Positions 9,219 to 18,433 of a DNA stretch of 64,000 bases are shown piece by piece. Numbering within the stretch: position 1 is the first letter of the stretch; each line of letters starts with the position of its first letter. The notes under the pieces were generated by a model. It saw only the letters and a program-made list of their open reading frames with translations. It was not told the DNA's origin and did no database searches. A program made the position numbers and the translations under genes. Source of the DNA: Arthrobacter sp. zg-Y1171 (GTDB lineage Bacteria; Actinomycetota; Actinomycetes; Actinomycetales; Micrococcaceae); contig NZ_CP104264.1 of assembly GCF_025244845.1 (NCBI RefSeq), forward strand, positions 62,001 to 126,000, read 5' to 3'.

Positions 9219-10850
9219 CTAGGAAATCACGCCGTCCACGATGGCCTTGGCCTCGGCCTGGACCTGGTGCAGGTGTTCCTCGCCCTTGAAGGACTCGGCG
9301 TAGATCTTGTAGACGTCTTCCGTGCCGGAGGGGCGCGCGGCGAACCACGCGTTTTCCGTGGTCACCTTCAGGCCGCCGATGGGCGCGCCGTTGCCAGGTG
9401 CCTCGGTCAGGCGCGCGGTGATGTCCTCACCGGCGAGGGTGGTGGCGGTAACATCCGACGGCGAGAGCTTGGCCAGCGCGGCCTTCTGCTCGCGCGTGGC
9501 GGGCGCGTCCACGCGCGCATATTCGGGATCGCCGAACTGGTTGGTCAGTTCGCGGTACCGCTGGGACGGGGTCTTGCCGGTGACGGCCGTCATTTCCGAG
9601 GCCAGCAGGGCCAGCAGGATGCCGTCCTTGTCAGTGCTCCAGGGGCTTCCGTCGAGCCGGAGGAAGGACGCACCGGCGGATTCCTCGCCGCCGAACGCGG
9701 TTTCCCCGGAGAGCAGGCCCGGCACGAACCACTTGAAGCCCACCGGTACCTCCATGAGGACCCGCCCCAGGTCTGCGGTAACGCGGTCGATCATGGAGGA
9801 GGAAACCAGGGTCTTGCCCACCATGGCGTCTGCGCTCCAGCCGGAGCGGTTGCGGTACAGGTAGTCAATCGCGGTTGCCAGGAAGTGGTTCGGGTTCATC
9901 AGTCCCGCATCCGGGGTGACAATGCCGTGCCGGTCGGCGTCGGCGTCGTTGCCCGTGGCAATGTCGTAATCCCCGGCCCGGGAAATCAGCGACGCCATGG
10001 CGTACGGCGAGGAGCAGTCCATGCGGATCTTCTCGTCCCAGTCCAGGGTCATGAAGGCCCACTGCGGGTCCACGTTGGGATTGACCACGGTCAGGTTCAG
10101 TGAGTGCCGTTCCGCGATGGCACCCCAATAGTCCACCGACGCGCCGCCGAGGGGATCGGCGCCGATGTGGAGGCCGGCGCTGCGGATGGCATCCAGGTTC
10201 AGCACCGCGGGCAGGTCTTCCACGTAATGCGCCAGGAAGTCATAGGTGCCCACCGAATCCGCCAGGCATGCTTCGCCCAGCGGGATGCGCCGGACCCCGT
10301 CCAAGCCGTTCTCCAGCAGCTGGTTGGCGCGGTCGGCAATCCAGTTGGTGATGTCCGATCCGGCGGGTCCGCCCGTGGGCGGGTTGTACTTGAAGCCGCC
10401 GTCCGCCGGAGGATTGTGCGACGGGGTGACCACAATGCCGTCAGCCTGGTCCGTGCGCGTGGAATTGTGCACCAGGATGGCATGGCTCACGGCCGGGGTG
10501 GGGGTGAATCCGTTGCGTGCGTCGATCTGCACATTGACGCCGTTGGCGGCCAGCACTTCCAAGGCGGTGTTCTGCGCCGGTTCGGACAGGGCATGCGTGT
10601 CCTTGCCCATGAACAGCGGCCCGGTGATGCCCGCCGAGGTGCGGTATTCCACGATGGCCTGGGTGATGGCCGCGATGTGCTGCTCATTGAAGGCGCCGTT
10701 GAGGGAGGAACCGCGGTGCCCGGAGGTGCCGAAGGCCACGCGCTGGGCAACGTTGGACGGATCCGGTACGACGTCGTAATAGGCGTCCAAGAGTGCGGTG
10801 AGATCTACAAGGTCGGAAGGTTCGGCGCGTTGGCCGGCACGATTAGACAT
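9219..10850 (-). CDS. pgm: Phosphoglucomutase (alpha-D-glucose phosphate-specific)
   Basis: 543 residues, matching the PGM1/Pgm family that interconverts glucose-1-phosphate and glucose-6-phosphate, feeding glycogen, trehalose and cell-wall sugars. The phosphoserine loop [11 protein letters not shown], the N-terminal FGTSGHRGS, the metal-binding DADADRHG and the C-terminal phosphate-binding RPSGTED are all present. I start at the ATG at 10850, giving MSNRAGQ, the common family N-terminus; an in-frame ATG four codons upstream is equally possible because AGGGG lies only one base before the chosen start. It is convergent with the aldehyde dehydrogenase. Confidence 0.93.
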   Translation of the reverse strand: MSNRAGQRAEPSDLVDLTALLDAYYDVVPDPSNVAQRVAFGTSGHRGSSLNGAFNEQHIAAITQAIVEYRTSAGITGPLFMGKDTHALSEPAQNTALEVLAANGVNVQIDARNGFTPTPAVSHAILVHNSTRTDQADGIVVTPSHNPPADGGFKYNPPTGGPAGSDITNWIADRANQLLENGLDGVRRIPLGEACLADSVGTYDFLAHYVEDLPAVLNLDAIRSAGLHIGADPLGGASVDYWGAIAERHSLNLTVVNPNVDPQWAFMTLDWDEKIRMDCSSPYAMASLISRAGDYDIATGNDADADRHGIVTPDAGLMNPNHFLATAIDYLYRNRSGWSADAMVGKTLVSSSMIDRVTADLGRVLMEVPVGFKWFVPGLLSGETAFGGEESAGASFLRLDGSPWSTDKDGILLALLASEMTAVTGKTPSQRYRELTNQFGDPEYARVDAPATREQKAALAKLSPSDVTATTLAGEDITARLTEAPGNGAPIGGLKVTTENAWFAARPSGTEDVYKIYAESFKGEEHLHQVQAEAKAIVDGVIS

Positions 10851-10967
10851 ACCCCTAAGCATGCCAAAGAAACGCAGTTGGCGGCAGACGCGCCGTACAC
10901 GTAGAAACGCAGGGGCAGCCGTATGCTTCTAGCCGAAGCCGCGGGTGCGGCGGGGGGAAGGAAGCTG

Positions 10968-11318
10968 ATGGCCACCTCGAGTAGTTCCGTGCTGCCGCAT
11001 GGCGGCCTGCGCCGCGGCGCCCGGGCCATGATGGTTTTCTTCAACGTGCTCTACCTGTGCGCCGCACCGGTGTTCTGGTTTTTCTGGACGCAGCGCTCGG
11101 CGTTCGCACTACCGGCCTGGGCGGAAACCGCCGCGGGTTTTGCCAGCGGACCGTTGCCGGCGTTGGCCTTCGCGGCGGCCTGGGCCGCGGCGGGGATCCT
11201 CTTCGGGCGGGACCGGCGGCAGGCCGGAGCGGAGGCGTTCAATTCCGTCTGTGCACTGGGTGCCCTGGCGGCAGCAAGCGGCATGCTGGCGCTGGTCAGC
11301 GCCGGACTGGACGGCTAG
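10968..11318 (+). CDS. Small three-TM membrane protein, function unknown
   Basis: 116 residues with three predicted membrane helices (about residues 24-42, 60-78 and 91-112) separated by short basic loops. No recognisable domain. The ATG at 10968 is favoured because a GGGGGAAGG sits six bases upstream. It is transcribed divergently from pgm and convergently with the MetE-like gene, so it stands alone. Its existence as a gene rests on coding bias, the ribosome site and the membrane pattern. Confidence 0.65.
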   Translation: MATSSSSVLPHGGLRRGARAMMVFFNVLYLCAAPVFWFFWTQRSAFALPAWAETAAGFASGPLPALAFAAAWAAAGILFGRDRRQAGAEAFNSVCALGALAAASGMLALVSAGLDG

Positions 11319-11387
11319 GGCCCCGGGCACGGGTGAGGCGGGACGCCGGTCCCGCCCGCGGCACCCTCACGCAGATCAGTGGCCCTC

Positions 11388-12593
11388 CTACCAGAGCCGG
11401 GCGCTGGCCAGCCGGGCACCTTCTCCGAGCGTCTCCAGCTTGGCTGCCGCGATCTGCGGATGCACCCGGCCGCCCAGCCCGCAGTCGGTGGACGCAATGA
11501 CGTTCTCGCGCCCCACCAGCCGGGCGAACCGTTCAATCCGGTCCGCCACCAGTTCCGGATGTTCCACCACGTTGGTGGCATGGGAGACCACGCCGGGAAT
11601 GAGGACCTTCCCCTCCGGCAGCTTGGTATCCTCCCAGACCCGCCATTCGTGCTCATGCCGGACGTTGCCTGCCTCGAAGCTGTAGCCGCCGGCGTTAATC
11701 TGCAGCAGGGTGTCCACCAGGTGGCGGAACTCGATGTCCGTAGTGTGCGGCCCGTGCCAGGAACCCCAGCACAGGTGGAATCGGACCTGTTCCTCGGGCA
11801 GGCCGCGCAGGGCATAGTTCAGGGCCTCGACGCGGATCTGCGTGAACTTGAGGTAGTCGGCCACCGAAGGCTCGGGGTTGATCTGGTCCCAGTTCTCGGC
11901 AATGGACGGATCATCGATCTGGACGATCAGCCCGGCGTCCACGATGGCAAGGTATTCCTCCCGCATGGCATCCGCGCAGGCGTAGATGAACTCCTCCTCC
12001 GTCGCGTAGTACTCGTTGGCAATCCGCGAACAGGAGCCGGGGGAGAGTGAGGCGAGGAAACCCTCGGACAAACCTGCCTCGGCCAGACCGGACTTGAGGT
12101 TGGCAATGTCGCTGGCCACGGCGTCGTACCCCGTGTATTCCACCGGACCCGTGACCTTGGGAAAGACCTTCTGCGCCCCGGTGGTGATGCCGGAGGTTGG
12201 GTCGGTGTAGGCATCGGCGAAGCGCTGCCGGTCGCGGCGGTCCCCGAAACTGGTGAGGACAACGTTTCCGGGCTCGGAGCGGTGCGGTTCCATGTTCCAG
12301 ATCCCCGTCTCGGCAACGCTCAGGCCGCCAAGCCGGGCAAACGAGTAGGACCACCAGGCCCCGTAGTCGACGTCCGCGGACATCGCATGCCCGTATTCGC
12401 CGTCGTTGGGGATATCGATACCCGCCTGGCGCTGGCGCCGCACGAGGTCGGCGACGGCGGCCTGCAGCAGTTCGGCGTAGCCTTCCGTATCCGCGGGGTC
12501 GGTTTCCCGGGCCGCGTTCGCGGCAATCAGTTCAGGGGTCCGGGGGAGCGAACCGGCGTGCGTGGTCAAAATACGGTCAGTGCTTTTGCGCAT
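11388..12593 (-). CDS. Cobalamin-independent methionine synthase II-like methyltransferase (MetE C-terminal domain type)
   Basis: 401 residues, equivalent to the C-terminal catalytic half of MetE, which methylates homocysteine or a related thiol from methyltetrahydrofolate. Probable zinc ligands are the His and Cys in HLCWGSWHG and the Cys in STDCGLGG; the N-terminal TTHAGSLPR is typical of the short MetE-II group. It lacks the N-terminal MetE barrel, so it may use another acceptor or a corrinoid/monoglutamate donor; the true substrate is uncertain. The ATG at 12593 has AAGGA eight bases upstream. A candidate promoter lies about 150 bases further up, leaving a long leader with a hairpin. Confidence 0.85.
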   Translation of the reverse strand: MRKSTDRILTTHAGSLPRTPELIAANAARETDPADTEGYAELLQAAVADLVRRQRQAGIDIPNDGEYGHAMSADVDYGAWWSYSFARLGGLSVAETGIWNMEPHRSEPGNVVLTSFGDRRDRQRFADAYTDPTSGITTGAQKVFPKVTGPVEYTGYDAVASDIANLKSGLAEAGLSEGFLASLSPGSCSRIANEYYATEEEFIYACADAMREEYLAIVDAGLIVQIDDPSIAENWDQINPEPSVADYLKFTQIRVEALNYALRGLPEEQVRFHLCWGSWHGPHTTDIEFRHLVDTLLQINAGGYSFEAGNVRHEHEWRVWEDTKLPEGKVLIPGVVSHATNVVEHPELVADRIERFARLVGRENVIASTDCGLGGRVHPQIAAAKLETLGEGARLASARLW

Positions 12594-12697
12594 GGCAGTG
12601 ATCCTTAAGGAATCGGTGCTCTTGCCCGCACCGGATGCCCAAGGGGCGGTGCAGGCCGCTTCGTCATCCGAACCACCCGTGAAGCATGGGGTTGGTG

Positions 12698-12726
12698 CAC
12701 GGCCAAGTCGGAGCTTGGCGGCCGTG
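12698..12726 (-). promoter_or_regulatory. Hairpin in the long 5' leader of the MetE-like gene
   Basis: On the minus strand, CACGGC and CCAAG (with a small bulge) pair with CTTGGCCGTG around a six-base loop. It lies about 105 bases before the start codon and has no T-run, so it is not a terminator. It could be part of a regulatory leader. I found no match to a known SAM or cobalamin riboswitch. Confidence 0.4.
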
Positions 12727-12745
12727 TCTCCTGAAGCTGGGACCC

Positions 12746-12775
12746 ATCCTAACCACGCCGCAGGGATGCAGCCAA
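12746..12775 (-). promoter_or_regulatory. Candidate promoter of the MetE-like gene
   Basis: A -35 TTGGCT (12770-12775) and -10 TAGGAT (12746-12751) are separated by 18 bases on the minus strand. Transcription would start near 12739, giving an untranslated leader of roughly 145 bases. Confidence 0.5.
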
Positions 12776-12792
12776 GCATGTGACGGGACGGC

Positions 12793-12835
12793 AAAAAGGA
12801 CGGCGGCACCGGAAAGTTCCGGTGCCGCCGTCCTT
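12793..12835 (-). terminator. Rho-independent terminator of the peptide transporter gene
   Basis: A perfect 19-base-pair inverted repeat (12796-12814 and 12817-12835) is followed on the minus strand by five T. It lies 24 bases beyond the transporter stop codon. Confidence 0.92.
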
Positions 12836-12859
12836 AGTGAAACGCTTGGTGCCTGCCTG

Positions 12860-14329
12860 CTAGCGCACGCCGCCCATGAGCTTCTTGATCGACGGTGTCG
12901 CCACAGCCAGGGCGATGCCCAGGATGATTGCGGTGACGCCGCTGAAGGTGAAGTAGCTGACCTCAGTTGCGGGATCGTAGAACTGTGCCAGCCAGCCTGC
13001 CAGGGTGGTGCCCAGGGAGACGGACAGGAAGAACAGGGCCACCATCTGGGTCCGGAAGATTTCCGGAGCCAGCTTGGTTGCCACGGACAGGCCAATCGGG
13101 GAGATGAACAGCTCCGCGAACGTGAACAGGAGCAGGATGCCGACGATCGCCAGCAGCGGGGTGCTGTTGGCGCCGCCGCCGGAGAACGGAATGAACGCCA
13201 GGAACGCCAGGCCCATCACTGCCAGGCCCAGGGCGAACTTCAGCGGTGAGGACGGCTGGCGGTCGCCCAGCTTGGTCCAGACGGCGGCAAACACTGCAGC
13301 GAAGATGATGATGAAGATCGGGTTGATCGACTGGACCCAGCTCGGCGGCATTTCCCACCCGAAGATGTGCCGGTCCAGGGAGGTGTCGGCGTACAGGGCC
13401 ACCACGGTGAACTGCTGCTGGAACAGCGCCCAGAAAGCGGCACTGGCGATGAACAGCGGCATGAAGGAGTAAACACGCCGGCGTTCGAGCCTGTCCACCT
13501 TCGGACTGCGCAGGATGATGATGAAGTACGCGATGGAGGCCAGGATGGCGACCGTGGCCATGACCACTGCCAGGTTCTCCGCCTTGAGCAGGCCGAAGGC
13601 GGCGGCCAGGGCGACGATGACCACGACTGCGGCAACGACGATGCCCATGGGGAGGTACTTCTTGCGCGGCAGCGGGTTGGTGACCTCGTGGGCTGCCTTG
13701 GGCAGGTACTTGCGGGTCATGCCGTACTGGACCAGGCCGATGGCCATGCCGATAGCGGCCAGGCCGAAGCCGTAGTGGAAGCCAAGGCGGACCTGGAGGA
13801 GGCCGGTCAGGAGCGGGCCGACGAGGGCGCCGAGGTTGATGCCCATGTAGAAGAGGGAGAAACCGGCGTCGCGTCGTTCGTCCTTCTCCTCGTACAGGGT
13901 GCCCACCAGGGAGGTCGCGTTGGCCTTGACGCCGCCGGAACCCAGGGCAATCAGGATCAGGCCGGCGGCCAGTCCCACGGAACCGGGGAGCACAGCCAGG
14001 GAAATGTGGCCGAGGACCACGATCGCGGCGGAGTAGAACAGCACCCGCTCCGAGCCGAACACGCGGTCGGCGAGCCAGGCACCGACGATGGTGGAAAGGT
14101 ACACGCCACCGCCGTAGGCGCCGACCAGGGAGACGGCAATGGCTTCGTCGATGCCGAGGCCGCCGTCGGTGGTGCTGTAGTACATGTAGTACAGCAGGAT
14201 GCCCTGCATGCCGTAGAAGGAGAATCGCTCCCACAGCTCAACGCTGAAGAGGTTGGCCAACATCCGGGGATGGCCGAAGAAGGTTTTACGCGCTTCTTGT
14301 ACGCCTGAGGTACTGGGGGTATGGCTCAC
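12860..14329 (-). CDS. POT/PTR2-family proton-dependent oligopeptide transporter
   Basis: 489-residue major-facilitator protein with about 14 membrane helices. The ELWERFSFYGM segment in helix 1 holds the proton-coupling ExxERF motif, and FSLFYMGINLGA matches the PTR2 signature, so import of di- and tripeptides is the likely role. The GTG at 14329 is used as start because the protein then aligns with family N-termini. No Shine-Dalgarno is present; instead a -10 element lies directly upstream with a TTGACC -35, suggesting a leaderless mRNA. A strong terminator follows. It appears to be transcribed alone. Confidence 0.92.
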   Translation of the reverse strand: MSHTPSTSGVQEARKTFFGHPRMLANLFSVELWERFSFYGMQGILLYYMYYSTTDGGLGIDEAIAVSLVGAYGGGVYLSTIVGAWLADRVFGSERVLFYSAAIVVLGHISLAVLPGSVGLAAGLILIALGSGGVKANATSLVGTLYEEKDERRDAGFSLFYMGINLGALVGPLLTGLLQVRLGFHYGFGLAAIGMAIGLVQYGMTRKYLPKAAHEVTNPLPRKKYLPMGIVVAAVVVIVALAAAFGLLKAENLAVVMATVAILASIAYFIIILRSPKVDRLERRRVYSFMPLFIASAAFWALFQQQFTVVALYADTSLDRHIFGWEMPPSWVQSINPIFIIIFAAVFAAVWTKLGDRQPSSPLKFALGLAVMGLAFLAFIPFSGGGANSTPLLAIVGILLLFTFAELFISPIGLSVATKLAPEIFRTQMVALFFLSVSLGTTLAGWLAQFYDPATEVSYFTFSGVTAIILGIALAVATPSIKKLMGGVR

Positions 14330-14333
14330 GAGG

Positions 14334-14363
14334 TTAATATTCCCACTCCCTCCCGGGGGTCAA
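14334..14363 (-). promoter_or_regulatory. Promoter of the peptide transporter, leaderless type
   Basis: On the minus strand, TTGACC (14358-14363) is followed after 16-18 bases by an AT-rich -10 (TATTAA at 14334-14339, overlapping AATATT at 14336-14341). The start codon begins four to six bases later, leaving essentially no leader. Confidence 0.6.
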
Positions 14364-14533
14364 GCAGGCCGAACTGAAAGAATCCGCCGGAGACTAGGCA
14401 GCTTTCCCGGTGAGCTATGTCGAAGGTCACATGAAAAAAGGATGATTTTGCCCGCGTTACATGCATACCTGCCTGCATGACGCGCGGATTTGCACGTCTG
14501 CGACGGAATTCCCTAAGCAGGCAGGGGGTTGGC

Positions 14534-15526
14534 ATGGGTATGCCAAGCCTCAGCGTTCCCGTCTCGATCCTTGACCGTGCCAACTCCCGCGAAGGGTTTC
14601 CCGAGCCGGAGGCGTTTAATGCAGTGCTTGAACGCGCCGAATCGGCAGACCGGCTGGGCTACCGGCGCTTTTGGGTTGCCGAGCACCATGCCGTGGCCGG
14701 AATTGCCGGCTCGGCACCCGCCGTCCTGATGGCCGCCCTGGCGGCACGCACCAACAGCATCCGGATCGGCTCCGGCGGCGTGATGCTGCCGAACCACCAG
14801 CCGCTGGTCGTGGCCGAGCAGGCGGCGACGCTGCAGGCCCTGTATCCCGGCCGGATTGATCTTGGCCTGGGCCGTTCCCTCGGTTTCACTCCGGCGGTGC
14901 GGAAGGCACTGCGGGCAGGACCGGCCGAGGCGGAGGAATTCGAAGGGCAGTTGGCGGAACTGCTCGCTTATCTCGACGGCACCGCGCCGATCACCGCCCG
15001 CCCGCAGGACCGCGGCCGGACCCCGGTGTTTGTGCTTGCCACCGGAGCGGGAGTGGACATAGCAGCACGCGCCGGCCTCGGCGTCGTCCTGGGCGGCCCG
15101 GCGCTGTTCCGGCAGAACAGTGCCGGGCAGACAGGTGCACTGGAGCGGTACCGCTCCGCCTTCCGCCCCTCGGACCGTTTTCCCCGGCCCTACGTGCTGG
15201 CGGCAGTCAACATCGCCGCGGCCGGGAGTGAAGAAGAGGCACGGGAACTGCTGCTGCCCGAGGCACATGCCCTGGCCGATTCCCGGACCAAGGGGGTGTT
15301 CCCCGCCCTGTCAGCAGCTCACCGCGCCGCCGAACTGTCCGGACGGCAGCAGGACCTGGTCCGCGCCACCCTCGAGACCTCTGTCTACGGGACACCGGAA
15401 CAGGTGCACGGCAGGCTCGAGGACCTGGTGGCTTCCTCCGGTGCGGACGAGCTGCTCGTTACCGGCGGCGCCTTCAATGTCGAGGGACAGCGGGAATCCG
15501 ACCGGCTGCTGGCAGGCCTCTTCTAG
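14534..15526 (+). CDS. Luciferase-like flavin-dependent monooxygenase (MsnO8-type LLM class)
   Basis: 330-residue TIM-barrel LLM oxidoreductase. The N-terminal LSVPVSILD, then RFWVAEHH, SGGVMLPNH and the C-terminal VYGTPEQV are typical of the FMN-dependent MsnO8-like branch of bacterial luciferase relatives. Substrate unknown; members of this group often act on small sulfur- or nitrogen-containing compounds, but nothing here fixes it. The ATG at 14534 has AGGGGG five bases upstream; a longer frame upstream lacks a ribosome site. The stop lies one base from the stop of the convergent amidase, so the two transcripts may overlap. Confidence 0.85.
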   Translation: MGMPSLSVPVSILDRANSREGFPEPEAFNAVLERAESADRLGYRRFWVAEHHAVAGIAGSAPAVLMAALAARTNSIRIGSGGVMLPNHQPLVVAEQAATLQALYPGRIDLGLGRSLGFTPAVRKALRAGPAEAEEFEGQLAELLAYLDGTAPITARPQDRGRTPVFVLATGAGVDIAARAGLGVVLGGPALFRQNSAGQTGALERYRSAFRPSDRFPRPYVLAAVNIAAAGSEEEARELLLPEAHALADSRTKGVFPALSAAHRAAELSGRQQDLVRATLETSVYGTPEQVHGRLEDLVASSGADELLVTGGAFNVEGQRESDRLLAGLF

Positions 15527-15527
15527 G

Positions 15528-16928
15528 TCAATAGCCCAGTTGGGCCGCCACGGCCAGCAGATCCGCTTCCGCACCGGGCCGCCCGATCAGCTGGATCCCC
15601 ATGGGCAGTCCGTCCGCGGTATCCAGCACCGGCAGGGTAATCGCGGGAAGCCCGCAGACATTCACCATGGAGGTGAAGGGGGAGTACCGGCATTGCCTTG
15701 CGTAATCCTCGTCCGCCCGGTCACCGGCGCCGGCATCGCCGCTGGCGTACCAGCCGAGGGGCCGCGGCGGCATTGCCAGGGTAGGCGTCAGGATCATGTC
15801 GTAGGCGCTGTACTGCCGGATGGTCTCGGCCTCGAAGACGCGGAGGACGTCGACGGCGGACACCAGGTCCGCGGCACTGCGCTGAAGGGCGCGCTGACGC
15901 ATGACGGCGGCCAGGTCGGTCAGCCGTTCTTCCCCGCCCGGTGCCAGGACGGCGGTGGCCAGCCCGGCCGTCCACACCACCTGGAACGCGTCCGGATACC
16001 GTTCGTCATAAACCAGGTCCGTGTCCAGCAGGTCGTGGCCGGCGCCGGTCAGGGCCGCGATACCGGCGTCGAGCGCCTGTACCGCCTCGGGATCAAGCCG
16101 GATCTCCAATCCGGATTCGAAGGGTGAACGGGTGCTGATCCCGATCCGGAACCTGCCCTCGGCCCGCAGTGCGGCCTCGAGGAAGGTTCCGGCGGCGGGG
16201 GCCGCGCTGGTGGCGCGGTAATTGGGTTCGTCGACCATCGCATCCAGCAGCAGTGCCGCATCCGCTGCATTCCGGGCCAGCGGGCCGGCCACCACGAACT
16301 GCCCCAGGTCCTGCTGCCCCGAGCCGGCCGGGATCCGCCCGCGGTTGGGCTTCAGGCCCACCAGTCCGGTGGCCGCCGCAGGGATGCGTACCGAGCCGCC
16401 GCCGTCGGTGCCCGGCGCAAAGGGAATCAACCCGGCGGCGACTGCGGCTGCGCTGCCGCCGGAGGATCCTCCGGGGCTGAGCCGCTGGTCGCGCGGGTTC
16501 CGCGCCGGCGGACCCACCCGGTTTTCGCTGTAGCTGCTGAGCCCGAATTCGGGGACCTGGGTCTTGCCGAGGCTGATCGCCCCGGCCCGGCGAAGGACGG
16601 CCGGCAGGGCCGCGTCCTCCCGGGCTGTCCACGGGTCCAGGGCCGTGCTGCCCATGGTGGTGCGCACGCCGGCCACATCGGTGAGGTCCTTGTGCGCCAG
16701 CGGCATTCCGTGCAGCAGGCCCAGTTCGCCGCCCCGGGCACGGTGTGCGTCCGCGGCCCGCGCCTCGGCGACGGCGAGTTCCGGCGTCGGCGTGAGGAAG
16801 GCACCCAATGCCGGGTTGAGCTCTTCGATGCGCCGCAGGTAGTGGTCCGTGGCTTCCTCCGCGCCGAGCCCGCCGGAGGCCAGGGCATCCCGGAGTTCGA
16901 CGGCGGTCATCTCGTGGGGAGCGGGCAT
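15528..16928 (-). CDS. Amidase (amidase-signature family)
   Basis: 466 residues with a complete Ser-cisSer-Lys triad: Lys80 in AHKD, Ser155 in GGSSGGSA and Ser179 in GGGSVRIP. The spacings of 75 and 24 residues are those of the family. Such enzymes hydrolyse amides to acids and ammonia. It is not GatA: the length and the absence of gatB and gatC nearby argue against that, and the substrate is unknown. The ATG at 16928 has AAAGG six bases upstream, and a TATAGT hexamer at 16985-16990 could be its -10. It is convergent with the monooxygenase and divergent from the rhodanese gene. Confidence 0.9.
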   Translation of the reverse strand: MPAPHEMTAVELRDALASGGLGAEEATDHYLRRIEELNPALGAFLTPTPELAVAEARAADAHRARGGELGLLHGMPLAHKDLTDVAGVRTTMGSTALDPWTAREDAALPAVLRRAGAISLGKTQVPEFGLSSYSENRVGPPARNPRDQRLSPGGSSGGSAAAVAAGLIPFAPGTDGGGSVRIPAAATGLVGLKPNRGRIPAGSGQQDLGQFVVAGPLARNAADAALLLDAMVDEPNYRATSAAPAAGTFLEAALRAEGRFRIGISTRSPFESGLEIRLDPEAVQALDAGIAALTGAGHDLLDTDLVYDERYPDAFQVVWTAGLATAVLAPGGEERLTDLAAVMRQRALQRSAADLVSAVDVLRVFEAETIRQYSAYDMILTPTLAMPPRPLGWYASGDAGAGDRADEDYARQCRYSPFTSMVNVCGLPAITLPVLDTADGLPMGIQLIGRPGAEADLLAVAAQLGY

Positions 16929-17079
16929 TGCGAGCCTTTCGGTGCGGGCGGCGTCCGGGCGTTTATTCTCTCGGACCGCGTCCCACTATAGGCTGGACAA
17001 AACGGCACCGTACGGCGGGCCCGGGCGTGCCCGGAAGCGTGGTGCGGGGCGACATTTCCGTTCGACAGTGAGGGCAGCA

Positions 17080-17406
17080 ATGAGTGAGATGCAGAGCGTA
17101 ACCGTAGACACCATTCCCGAGGGCGCGAAGATCCTCGACGTACGGGAAGACTACGAGTGGGAGGCCGGCCACGTTGACGGCGCCCTCCACATCCCGCTCG
17201 ACCGGCTGCCCGAGGCCCTGGACGATCTGGACCCGGACCAGGACCTTGCCGTCATCTGCCGCACCGGCGGCCGCAGCGCCCGGGCCACCCAGTGGCTGGA
17301 AGCCAACGGCTACTCCGCCGTCAACGTCAACGGCGGGATGGGTGCCTGGCTCGAGGCGGGGAAGCCCATGGTTTCCGACAACGGGCAGGAACCGACCGTT
17401 AAATGA
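17080..17406 (+). CDS. Single-domain rhodanese-like sulfurtransferase
   Basis: 108 residues forming one rhodanese domain. LDVREDYEWEAGHVDGALHIP gives the CH2 motif, and Cys60 in ICRTGGRSA is the persulfide-carrying catalytic residue in a six-residue active loop, the length associated with sulfur rather than phosphate or arsenate chemistry. GAW near the C-terminus is also typical. The ATG at 17080 is preceded by GAGG at seven bases. Its stop overlaps the prephenate dehydratase start by four bases, so the two are translationally coupled, though no functional link between them is obvious. Confidence 0.9.
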   Translation: MSEMQSVTVDTIPEGAKILDVREDYEWEAGHVDGALHIPLDRLPEALDDLDPDQDLAVICRTGGRSARATQWLEANGYSAVNVNGGMGAWLEAGKPMVSDNGQEPTVK

Positions 17407-18383
17407 CGCATGCCGCCGACACCCAGGCCGCCCCGCATCACCGCGGTCCGCTGGGGGAAACCGTGGTTTATGCCTACCTCGGGCCGGAGGGCACCTTCAC
17501 GGAGGCTGCACTGCTGACCATTCCGGGCGCTCGGGACGCCATCCGCATTCCGGCGCCCAGCGTGAATTCCGCACTGGAAATGGTCCGCTCCGGGCAGGCC
17601 ACCGCTGCAGTCGTGCCGATTGAAAACTCGGTGGAGGGCGGTGTCAGTGCCACCCTCGATGCGCTGTCCGCCGGTGCCTCGCTGCGGATCCTGAGGGAAA
17701 TCCTGGTCCCCATCACCTTTGTCCTGGCGGTGCGGCCGGGGGTGGCCCTGGCGGACATCCGCACGGTTTCCACGCACACCCATGCCTGGGCGCAGTGCCG
17801 GGAATGGGCTGCGGGAAATATTCCCGCAGCGGAATACTTGCCCGCTTCCTCAACGGCAGCGGCAGCAGTAGGACTGAGCGAAGCCGATCCGTCCTTCGAC
17901 GCGGCGATCTGCGCACCGCTGGTGGCGCAGCGGCTGGGGCTGGAAGTTCTGGCGGCGGACATCGGCGATGTCCGCGATGCCGTCACCCGATTCGTGATGA
18001 TCAGCCAGCCCGGCCTGCTCCCCGAACCAACCGGCTCCGACAAGACCACCCTCGTAGTTCCCCTGCCGGAGGACCACCCGGGTGCCCTGATGGAAATCCT
18101 CGAGCAGTTCTCCACCCGCGGGGTGAACCTGAGCCGGATCGAGTCCCGTCCCACGGGTATGTTCCTCGGTGACTATTTCTTCAGCATCGACGCCGACGGC
18201 CACGTGGCGGATGCCCGGATGGCGGATGCATTGAAGGGCCTGCACCGGATCAGTCCGGAACTGCGTTTCCTGGGCTCCTATCCGCGGGCGGACCACCGCG
18301 AGTCGGAAATACCCCGGCACACCAGCGACGAGGCGTTCCGGGCCGCTGACATTTGGTTCGAGTCCCTGCTGAACGGATACTAG
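17403..18383 (+). CDS. pheA: Prephenate dehydratase
   Basis: 326 residues. An N-terminal periplasmic-binding-fold dehydratase domain (YLGPEGTFTEAAL, PIENSVEGGVSATLD, AVTRFVMI) is followed by an ACT regulatory domain (PGALMEILEQFSTRGVNLSRIESRP). The enzyme converts prephenate to phenylpyruvate in phenylalanine synthesis, and the ACT domain is the expected site of Phe feedback. No chorismate mutase domain is fused, as usual in actinobacteria. The start overlaps the rhodanese stop by four bases. Confidence 0.94.
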   Translation: MTHAADTQAAPHHRGPLGETVVYAYLGPEGTFTEAALLTIPGARDAIRIPAPSVNSALEMVRSGQATAAVVPIENSVEGGVSATLDALSAGASLRILREILVPITFVLAVRPGVALADIRTVSTHTHAWAQCREWAAGNIPAAEYLPASSTAAAAVGLSEADPSFDAAICAPLVAQRLGLEVLAADIGDVRDAVTRFVMISQPGLLPEPTGSDKTTLVVPLPEDHPGALMEILEQFSTRGVNLSRIESRPTGMFLGDYFFSIDADGHVADARMADALKGLHRISPELRFLGSYPRADHRESEIPRHTSDEAFRAADIWFESLLNGY

Positions 18384-18433
18384 GGCTGGAAGCTGCGGCC
18401 GAACCGTTCCGCGGCGGGTGAAAGGGACGCACC

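Noticed and set aside
12594..12745. SAM or cobalamin riboswitch before the MetE-like gene
   Set aside because: I looked for SAM-I, SAM-IV and B12-box core motifs and found none; only a generic hairpin is supported.
15528..16928. GatA subunit of the Asp/Glu-tRNA amidotransferase
   Set aside because: The amidase triad is present, but gatC and gatB are not adjacent and the sequence outside the core is not GatA-like.
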